Assembly: GCA_023678885.1 (NCBI GenBank)
Contig: CM042955.1
Location: 37,976,088 to 38,040,087, forward strand
DNA from: Pogostemon cablin
Lineage: Eukaryota > Streptophyta > Magnoliopsida > Lamiales > Lamiaceae
Direction: 5' to 3'
Length of the DNA: 64,000 bases
In this document: piece after piece, positions 56,547 through 64,000 of the stretch
Layout of the letters: every line of letters starts with the position of its first letter
How positions within the stretch are numbered: the first letter of the stretch is position 1
Notes under the pieces: generated by a model
The model's input: the letters and a program-made list of their open reading frames with translations, nothing else
Database searches by the model: none
Told to the model about the DNA's origin: nothing
Program-made: the position numbers and the translations under genes

Positions 56547-58007
56547 TCACTTTGCCTTTCCCATTACACAATGCTCACACTGATTCAAACTAATAGAAGT
56601 ATGGCCATACAATAGGTTCTGTTTAGCTAACTCCTGCAGCCCCCTCTCACTAATATGACCTAATCTTCCATGCCATAGGATAGAGTTATCTATTTTACTA
56701 GTGGTACATGCTTGTGCAGTGATAGTGCTACCACAGAGAAAGTATAGATCATGTCTCCTGATACCTTTCAAGAATATATAATTTCCCTTTGTAACAGTGA
56801 GAAAACCATCTGTTGACTGAAAACTATATCCCATGGAATCAAGATTACCAAGAGAAATTAGATTTCTTCTTAGATCAGGAACATGTCTTACATCATGAAG
56901 CATTCTTACTGTACCATCAGACATTTCAAGCTTGACAGATCCAATTCCCATGATCTTACATGTTTGATTGTTTCCAAGAAGTACAAAGCCACCATTCTGA
57001 TGTTTAAAATCAATCAACCAATGCTTTACAGGTGTCATGTGAAAGGTGCAACCAGAATCAATTACCCACTCAGAGGAGATCTCAAATGCAGTGACTGTCA
57101 GTACTTCAACAAAATTTGTAGCATCTTCTTGTGCTGGAGCAGTTTGATTTGCTTGGTTTTGTTGATCAGCTTCTTTCCCCTTTTCAATGCCTTTGCCTTT
57201 GCTAGCTTTCCACTTGTAACAGTTTCTTCTCATATGGCCAAGTTGGTTGCAGTGATAGCACTTTCTCACTTTACCTTCTTTAGCATGCTCTCCTTCTTTC
57301 TTGTCCTGCTTATTTCCTTCAGAACCCTTTTTATTCTTATTATTTCTCTTAGCTTGATTGTTTTTCTTGACAACCAAACATTCTCCTCCAGAACTCTGAA
57401 CACCATCAGTTACTAGCTGTAATTCTCTAGACTTAAGTTCAAGTAATACATTGTCAAACTTGATGGTGCCTTGATTACCATATAACAGAGTATCTTTGAA
57501 GCTTTGGAAAGATCTTGGAAGTGCTGTCATCAATATAAGGACCTTCTCTTCTTCTGTTATTTTTGCATCAACACTTTCAAAGTCATCTATAATCTTAACA
57601 AACTCATCAACTTGATCCAAAATAGGCTTTTCATCAATCATTTTATATGCATTTAATTTCTTCCTAATATGGAGTCGATTTGCCAAAGTCTTGACCATAA
57701 ACATAGATTCTAACTTTTCCCAAACTCCAATTGCAGTAGTCTCTTTAGCTACTTCCCTTAAGGCCTTATCCCTTAAACACACGATAATGACAGAATGAGC
57801 TTTCCGGATCACCTCATGTTCAATCTGTCCCCTTACTTGCATTCCAGCTGCTTGTGGATCACTAAGAATCTCTATCTTGGTTGGTGGAGGTGGCAATAAT
57901 GCATCAATGAGTCCTTACTGAGTCAGGATGGTCCTCATCATCAATTTACAGAGGGCAAAGTCTGTCTTCTCAGTAAGCTTTTCAATATCAAATATGGCAG
58001 TGTTCAT
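56547..58007 (-). pseudogene. TNT1-like Copia (minus): gag and protease
   Basis: Gag probably starts at ATG 58007 (MNTAIFDIEKLTEKTDFAL) and meets an in-frame TAA near 57918. The next 449 codons are open: LPRSFQSFKDTLLYGNQGTI, zinc knuckle CYHCNQLGHMRRNC, protease WVIDSGCTFHMTP, VRHVPDLRRNLISLGNLDSM, LWHGRLGHISERGLQELAKQ and CEHCVMGKAK, ending at a stop at 56547. Confidence 0.85.
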
Positions 58008-58051
58008 CTTCTTGGATTCAGCTTCTTGAATTCCCACGGGATGGCGCCACT

Positions 58052-58711
58052 TGTTGAGACTCTAGCAACTATCTTGTGTCTTCACAGATTACTCAATCAC
58101 ACCAGAAGATTACACTCAACACTCTCACAGTTGTAGATTTGATTAACACACACACTCACTCAAAGAAACAGTAAAACAAGATGAGAAAAGAATAGAATAC
58201 TCAAGAGGATTATAGTAGTTCGATCTTAAAGATCTACATGCACTGTGGGGAAAGAAAACTCTCTTATTGATTGATGAATACACACGATAAAGAACTGATT
58301 CAATGAGCTTTCAAGATTGCTCAATAATCAGCTGCAAAACTAGCAGAAGAAGAAAATGAATGTAGATATCTGTCTACCATGCTTAGTGTGTGAGCCTTTT
58401 ATGTTGATTCCCTCCATATAACTGACTGCCATGTGCACCAATGAATGATCACACCTCACGTGCTTACTGGCCATCCAACTGAAAGGATCACATGCTCACA
58501 ACTAACCAAGTAACAGCTGCTAACAAACAAAAACTGATCCATCATTCACATGTGATCACAAACTGACGTGTTGACTTACAGCTGTTCAAACTGACTTAAT
58601 ATCACGTATATAACTCATGCATCACGTTCATTAAGTCCTTCAGACCCTTAGCTTCACAGTAACACCTCATGCTCACAAGATGAATCAAAATTTACACACC
58701 ATTCTTCAACA
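58052..58711 (-). repeat. 5' LTR of the 53.6-58.7 kb Copia (right on the map)
   Basis: Full-length 660-bp LTR, TGTTGAGACTC...CTTCAACA on the map strand. The part 58052-58322 has no counterpart at the left end. Confidence 0.8.
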
Positions 58712-59760
58712 AAAAAAATCATATAAGTTCAAATCAAAACATTAATAAATTAAAAGAATAAACATTCTGCAGAAATTTATAATCTAGTCTAAATCATCAA
58801 TTTAATATGATTCAAACCTTTAAAATCCTAAAACTATCTAAATGAAACTAGGTCATGCTGTTACAAGCAACAACTATGGTAATAGAATTAAACTTACCAT
58901 TTAAAGAAAGAAGAAAAATCATTGTTGTAGCATAATTCTTCATCATCTCTTTCTGTCTTGATGATCCTTCTCCATTATACTTTTCAAGTAGTAAACACCG
59001 ACTGAGTGTGAGAGATGATAGGTGAAAGGCGGATAAAGTGTAGAAATGAATGGCTGAGTGTAAGAGATGATAGGTGAAAGGCGGATAAAGTGTAGAGATG
59101 CATGACGAAAGATGATAGGTGTTAGGGTTTAGAACCCTCGGGAGGGTATCATGATTTCGGGATGGTGGCATGGTATCCACAAATCAGGTTCTGTTGATGC
59201 ATGAGGGTAGGAGATATATTTATAGGTGGGAATATGGCTTTTAAGGCATGTGAGTAGGGCGAAAGTAAGCTTGTGGTGCAAGATAATATGAAAAAGGGCT
59301 AAGTTTTGGTTATTTTTCGAATTCTCATTAGCAGGTTGTGCGATCTCACCATTTTGATCATTACTTCCTCATTCTAATTCTAATCTAGGTAATTATTGCA
59401 CCAAAACAATCCTATCTTCCTTGATAATTTACGTAAGGAACTCGTGGAAATTCCAACGTTTGAATGTGGCACAAGTTGTGCTACTATGCAGAAATTTCGT
59501 GGACACCTTCTGTTGGTTGGCACGATCTCTGCCAATAATTGGGACGAGTCGTGCCGCTATGAAGTGGCTCGTTTCATGCACGGTTGGCTCCTATTACGAT
59601 TTTGCTTCACAGTATATTTTTTTAATCCTTGATTTCCACCTAAAAATATGAAATAACACCTCAAATGCATTTTTAACTTAAATATAAGGAAAGTAAATGG
59701 TCCCACTCAATACCCCTAAATTTCTACTATAATATTACAACCACTTAAAATATAAAATTA
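58712..59760. other. LTR-like or repeat-derived sequence with a 51-bp tandem duplication
   Basis: GAGAGATGATAGGTGAAAGG plus CGGATAAAGTGTAGA occurs twice (about 59010 and 59061). A TATATTTATAGGTGGG promoter-like stretch lies near 59213, and CACGA/GTCGTGCC words near 59520-59560 recall the LTR style of the Athila-like element, but no partner LTR was found. It may be a fragment or solo LTR; the ORFs here show no known motif. Confidence 0.35.
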
Positions 59761-61530
59761 CATTACATTTTAACTCAATTGAGGTGGTTAGCTGATCATT
59801 TAAGTCTCATTGATTTCTAACATCTTTTATGCGGTACAACTTTGAAAGTCAAATACGTGTTATAGAGTTCCCGAACCGGTACATGATTTTTTTTTTCTTT
59901 TCGTTATTTTCGTTATTACTTCCTTATTTTGGTTATTACTTCCTGTACCGTAAAGAATTTTACACATTTTATTTTCGTCCAGTTTAAAAAGAATAATATT
60001 ACCAAGAAATGGAAACATGAAATCACTCCATTAATATCAAAATAATCAATTATCACTCTCATTTATATATAACACAGTTTATGACTAATTAATTTGATAC
60101 ACATAATATACTTTATAACTAATTTATGACAAACACTTGTATGAATCGAGTCCATACCTAAACTCTGATTTACCTATTAGTACTCTTTAATACATGAAAA
60201 ATCACTCGTTAGAAGGATAAACTATTACTCTTATGAATAAAAAATATTTCTCCTCAAAATTTTGCATCCCGATTTACATATTATTCTTTAGTAACATGAT
60301 AATTTACTCTTTAAAAAGATGAACGGTAACTCTTATAAATGAAAAATATTACTTTTCAAATTTTAATATACATTGTGATTTTTTATAGATATTTAAAAGA
60401 GTAATAATTCATCTCTAAAGAGTAATTTTTTATTTAATAAAAAATAATTTTACAAAAATTGAGTGCAGGATGAACCGAGTTCATACCAGACACACTCTTA
60501 TAAATTTATTTATAGTATTTAAAATTCAAATTCTACATTATCCCCTTAAAATTAATAAAGCTATTCAAAACACAAGTTTTTTTTTAAACTTTGTATATAT
60601 AGTAACTATGCATATTCCCAAGGTCAATAAAATTAGCAAAAGAATTATCTCCTTAAACTTCGTATCGAGCTAGATTATTCGGAGACGGATGGATTAGTAC
60701 TAGGACTTCCATTCCATAAATGTTTTTGTATTTTATATCATTCATCCCATAAAAGTTTTTTAAAAAGGTAAAAAATTCAAAATAATTAACCTCCTCAATA
60801 CATTTTATTTTAAAAAAATTTTTGCACGTGGATTAAATAGTATTATTATTTAATGAGTAGTAAATAGTTATATTAGTGAGGTGTGTGGGTCCTATATATT
60901 AAATGTATTAGTAATGTGTGTGAATCTCATGTGTTTAAAAGAAGAAATGTATATCTTTGATGCGGACGCCCAAAATAGCAAAATGTATACATTTCCAGCT
61001 AACAGTGAGAATAAATGATTTACTTTTCTATCAACTTAAATTTTTAAATAAAGTAGTAATTTAAAATGGTATTAAAGCTATTAAAAAAATTCCACAAGGC
61101 TTCTACATGTGACTTGTGAGGGTGATAGAGCACATTATAGTTTAATTTTTTAGATGGGTGGTTATTTAACAATTTACATAAAAAAATGGAGTAATTTTTT
61201 AGGCACTTTATCTTGAGTCGTTGGTGACATGGCACAACTTGATATTTTTTTCTTTTTTTTTAGTGTTTTTTTTTAATTAATTGTATATGTAAACAATTTA
61301 TAGAATTAATTAATGGAGTGATTGTACAAATACTTAAATACCTCTTATAAACAATAAAATAAAATACCTAATTAAATTTCTAAATGCACTCATCTTTAAA
61401 CCACGGTGAAATTTAAACCCTTTTGGACTCATCTACGCTGCCCAGCTCGGAATAAGCCGTCTCTCAATAGGTTCAAACAGGATATCGTATCATGGGCAAA
61501 TTAATCCCATGGGCCTTCTTCTCGGTTATA
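59761..61530. other. AT-rich intergenic stretch with a dispersed repeat
   Basis: No gene. At 60127-60490 a repeat with ATGAATCGAGTCCATACC at the left and ATGAACCGAGTTCATACC at the right encloses AAGAGTAATAATTCAT/AAAATATTACTCTT words that also occur at 37510-37690. A weak MITE-like sequence (GAGACGGATGGATTAGTACT ... ATGCGGACGCCCAAAATAGC) spans about 60680-61010. Confidence 0.4.
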
Positions 61531-61547
61531 TTCAGGTTCCTCGATTT

Positions 61548-61788
61548 GGCCCCCAGGGCATAGCTCAAGTGGTAAAGGGGAGGGTGGAAAGGCCTTCCTG
61601 CTGAGCTTGGTTGCTGCAGGGTGGGGGTTCGAATCCTGCCTTTGGCATGGATTTGGCCCCTTGCAAGCACAAGTTTAACAGTGAGCCCTCCCTATAAGCC
61701 ACTTGAGGCACATCCTGCGATTTACCTCTTCCACCAATCCCCAGGGCAGGGGCGGTGGGGGCCCCTAATGGTGGGGTACACCATTTTT
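61548..61788 (+). mobile_element. tRNA-derived SINE with a 17-bp target-site duplication
   Basis: The body shows an RNA polymerase III promoter: A box TAGCTCAAGTGG (61561-61572) and B box GGTTCGAATCC (61626-61636). It ends in a T-run after GGTGGGGTACACCA. TTCAGGTTCCTCGATTT lies perfectly on both sides (61531-61547 and 61789-61805), the mark of L1-type target-primed insertion. At 241 bp it fits plant SINEs. It is not a functional tRNA gene: it lacks an acceptor stem partner and is too long. The perfect duplication means a recent insertion. Confidence 0.85.
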
Positions 61789-61805
61789 TTCAGGTTCCTC
61801 GATTT

Positions 61806-62196
61806 CTTGTAATTCTGATACTGTTTTTGTTCAACATTTTTATGGGTTTAATCGCTTAGTGTTTTCCGTCTTTGTTCTAACTCAATTAGGTGTTTTGGAA
61901 ATAAATTGGTACTTCTTATGTTTATCTGTGTGTTTTCTCCAAAAGAATTCACTGAGGAAACTATTATTCCGTTGTTTTGAGACATTACATGGTATTCTAC
62001 AGAGGTTAACAAGTTTAATGATTTCTTTCTCTTGTTAAACGTTTAATTTGCAAGAAATGCCCCCTCTTGTACGGTTGTACCCACCCTCCACATCCCTCAG
62101 AAAAGAAATAAAAGCGACCTCAACAAAAATTGAATACGAGCTTTCTAGTTTTTCCTGTTGGTTAAATCATATTTGTGCATGGATTGTTGCAGGTGC
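61806..62196. other. Non-coding stretch between the SINE and the terpene synthase fragment
   Basis: No coding signal; no further terpene synthase exon was seen on the minus strand here. Confidence 0.4.
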
Positions 62197-62465
62197 TTAG
62201 CAAGTTTGAGCAATCCTTGATGATGAGAAGCGTAGCCCTCTCCGATTAGCATATTCATACAACGCATTATGAGCTTGTTTCGTGACTGGATTATTCAAAC
62301 TTGCTTTGAGCGATTCAAGGTGAACGTTGGCAAAAACAAAAGCACGATCTTCTCCATGGATTCTTAGTTGCGTGGCCTCTAACAACTCAAGAACTGAAAA
62401 GGCTTCATCCGAAGGGGGAACTTTGAATCCATCTTCGCCTTCCTTAAACTTGTCGAACACATCTG
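62197..62465 (-). pseudogene. Terpene synthase, isolated exon of the N-terminal domain
   Basis: After an acceptor (minus strand TTAATATAG, exon from 62465) the frame reads DVFDKFKEGEDGFKVPPSDE, SVLELLEATQLRIHGEDRAF, VHLESLK and NPVTKQAHNALYEYANRRGL and stops at 62197. This fits the second-exon helices of plant terpene synthases (FxKFKD...FK, LxLYEAxxLRxHGE, HL, PLxxQVxHAL, RGLPRLEAR). The following R-Y-I-xxY block is replaced by SSRIAQTC and a stop. The catalytic DDxxD domain and other exons are absent nearby, so this is a fragment. The call is by motif memory. Confidence 0.55.
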
Positions 62466-63013
62466 CTATATTAACACAGTTACAGTGCAATTACTATTAA
62501 GCTTGTTTTTACACTTTTGCTTCCATTCTAAAGTGTTCACATAAAAGTATTTGAATGAGAAAAGTTGTAATATTTGTTCCCATCCGAACGATTTCAAGAC
62601 AAAGAATGCAATCTATGGGATAAATTTGAAACCAAGCTGATCTTGAACATATTTTTGCTTATAATGATGGGTGCATTTAGAAATCTAATTGGGATGTATT
62701 TAGAAATTTAATTGAGGTATCTTATTTTATTATTTATAAAACGGTATTTAAGTCTTCTCACATAAACTTATTTTAAATATGGGGTTCGTTTAGTATATTT
62801 GGGGTGCAAAGAGCTGTCCCATTGATTAAAAGTTCAACTACACATAACCCATTGGGTAAAACGCGGGGTTAATTAAATGTGCAACTACGCATCGTACTCC
62901 ATGTCAGAAAAACCAAAATATTATTAAAGTGAGCCACTTAAGCAAATGAAAACAAGTCCAGAATGGCCATATAATAAAGATTAAATGTGATTGCACATAA
63001 TTATGTTATAAAG
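62466..63013. other. Non-coding stretch between two gene fragments
   Basis: AT-rich; no exon of the terpene synthase or of the GLR gene was recognised. It would contain the upstream intron of the former and the promoter of the latter. Confidence 0.4.
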
Positions 63014-63244
63014 ATGCATGCCATTATCATCCCTTTCAACTTCATATTACTTCTGAATTTGACCTTATCCATCCCTGTTCGGGTCGGGGTGGTGGTGGAC
63101 TTGGATCGGCCGGAGCAAGGATGGGGTTGTACTGCATCCAACTGGCTCTCTCTGATTTCTATTCTGCACATCCTCGTTGCAAAACATCCTTGCTTCTCTT
63201 CACTAGACACTCCAAATCCGACGTAGTCGGGGCTGCCTCTGCAG
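63014..63244 (+). pseudogene. GLR2-like glutamate receptor, first exon with a frameshift
   Basis: Starts ATG at 63014 with a hydrophobic signal peptide (HAIIIPFNFILLLNLTLSIP), then VRVGVVVDLDRPEQ. One base later the frame changes: MGLYCIQLALSDFYSAHPRC (from 63121), LLLFTRHSKSDVVGAASA, up to a donor GCAG|GTTTGA at 63244/63245. Both parts match the start of the ligand-binding ANF domain of plant GLRs (VxVGVVVDLD..., GLxCIxMALSDFYxxH, SKSDVVGAA). The apparent 1-bp deletion near 63110-63120 would kill the product unless it is a sequence error. Later exons would lie to the right, but none is visible up to 64000. Confidence 0.6.
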
Positions 63245-63337
63245 GTTTGATCTCTCACCTTCTCTTTACTTTCCTTTTATCCCCGTTTTTGAATTTAACT
63301 AGCTTAAGTGGTTAACTGATTTTTTTATAAAATAGTA

Positions 63338-63539
63338 ATCCTCCGTCCCGCCCAAACATTACCGGTTACTTTTTGTGCGTAGATAAAGAAGTATTATTAT
63401 TTTATGTGTAGTGGGTAGCTGTATTAGTAGTAAGTGATGTGTCACATGTGGTACATTTTTACTAAAAGTGAAAAATGAGGATATTTGCATGAAACGCCCA
63501 ATATATTAAAATGTTGACCTCTCGGTGGGACGGAGAGAG
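63338..63539. mobile_element. Stowaway-like MITE near the GLR exon
   Basis: Left end CCTCCGTCCCGCCCAAACAT, right end CTCGGTGGGACGGAGAGAG, TA next to both. The body of about 200 bp contains TGTAGTGGGTAGCTGTATTA as in the other MITEs. If the GLR gene continued to the right, this lies in its first intron. Confidence 0.7.
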
Positions 63540-64000
63540 TATAAAATATAAAAAAAAAATACTCTTCCACCTGCATATTTTTATTTACTTTTTATTTTGT
63601 GTAGTCTCAACTATTTTTGCACTTTCAATCAATATACAAATACACTAGCTAGACAGTTAACTTTAGATTAAAACTTTACTTACTTTTTATCTTTAAATTA
63701 TCTAATTATCTTATTTTTTAAATTATCTAATTATCTTATTTTTTACATACGTCTGTGTAAGGGGAGTACTTTTTATTAAATTAATTAATAAAATATACTC
63801 CTTCCATCCTAAAAAATGCGAACAATACCTTATAAAAATGAGAAACTTTCACAAATGCGAACAATACCTTATAAAAATAAGAAACTCTCTTGTGAGACGG
63901 TTGACTCATCTCTAAAGTATGCTTATTGTAGAAATAAAGTATGCTTATTTGTAGTTAAAGTATGTCAATAATAAATTATATTATAGCACGTTGAAATCAT
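63540..64000. other. AT-rich end of the window with a partial MITE
   Basis: CTCCTTCCATCCTAAAAAATG at 63799 looks like another MITE end, with ATGCGAACAATACCTTATAAAAAT duplicated in tandem at 63817 and 63855. The right end is outside the window or too diverged. A direct repeat AATTATCTAATTATCTTATTTTTT lies at 63698-63744. Confidence 0.45.

Larger units (their letters stand above)
53580..58711 (-). mobile_element. TNT1-like Copia LTR retrotransposon with one truncated LTR
   Basis: The right (5') LTR, 58052-58711, is 660 bp with TG...CA ends. The left (3') LTR is only 53580-53968, matching 58323-58711 with about 12 differences (about 97%); its outer 271 bp are missing, so no target duplication can be checked. 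The primer site TGGCGCCATCCCGTGGG lies at 58031-58049 and a polypurine tract (AAGGTGGAGTA) beside the left LTR. Gag to RNase H run on the minus strand with several stops. The protein sequence is close to that of the 38.7-44.2 kb element, but the LTRs differ. It lies 0.8 kb after the bHLH gene, tail to tail. Confidence 0.85.

Noticed and set aside
56883..57416. 177-codon plus-strand ORF
   Set aside because: Antisense shadow of the gag-protease frame of the minus-strand Copia.
61548..61640. A tRNA gene suggested by the A and B boxes
   Set aside because: The sequence continues into a 241-bp SINE with a T-run and a 17-bp duplication, and no full cloverleaf can be drawn.
63001..63258. 85-codon ORF on the minus strand
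   Set aside because: It is the shadow of the GLR-like exon on the plus strand, which has recognisable motifs.

Overview
The window is nuclear DNA of a flowering plant. It is AT-rich, has spliced genes with GT-AG introns, is full of Copia and Ty3/Athila LTR retrotransposons and Stowaway-like MITEs, and carries plant-only families (GL3/EGL3-type bHLH, MLP/Bet v 1, WAT1, DUF3527, terpene synthase, GLR). The bHLH protein looks closest to asterid (possibly Lamiales) homologues. That is a recognition-level guess, not a search result.

Left third (1-25,500): a WAT1-related (EamA-type) transporter gene, now a pseudogene, is split inside an exon by a 21.9 kb three-level nest of LTR retrotransposons. 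The outer element is a Copia (minus strand, 2015-23878, TSD ATTAA). Its gag is split by an Athila-like Ty3 element (minus, 5773-22663, TSD TTCCT) that keeps only gag and protease. That element's 3' non-coding region is split by a second Copia (plus, 8539-16914, TSD CTTAT) with nearly identical LTRs but a ruined pol. Hand-counted LTR identities are about 96.6%, 98% and 98.8% from outside in, as expected for successive insertions. The remaining WAT1 exons follow at 23884-25476, with a Mutator-type MITE in the last intron.

Middle (25,500-49,300): an apparently intact two-exon MLP/Bet v 1 gene (25954-27072, minus) with a Stowaway-like MITE in its intron; then a long AT-rich stretch holding MITEs, a MULE-type MITE, a larger TIR repeat with GC-rich filling, and two related hAT elements, each lodged in the terminal repeat of a Stowaway-like MITE. 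A TNT1-like Copia (38740-44174, plus) lies between a promoter-like TATA region and a broken DUF3527 gene (45041-45745).

Right third (49,300-64,000): the main functional gene is a complete eight-exon GL3/EGL3-like bHLH regulator (49378-52744, plus; 612 codons), with a 15-nt microexon preceded by a GC-AG intron. About 0.8 kb downstream is a decayed TNT1-like Copia (53580-58711, minus) with one truncated LTR. Beyond it are an LTR-like remnant, a fresh tRNA-derived SINE with a 17-bp duplication (61548-61788), an isolated terpene synthase exon (minus) and a frameshifted first exon of a GLR2-like glutamate receptor (plus).

Only the bHLH and MLP genes look intact. Most of the rest is a graveyard of mobile elements and the host genes they hit. 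All identities and domain calls were made by eye; no alignment or database search was run.
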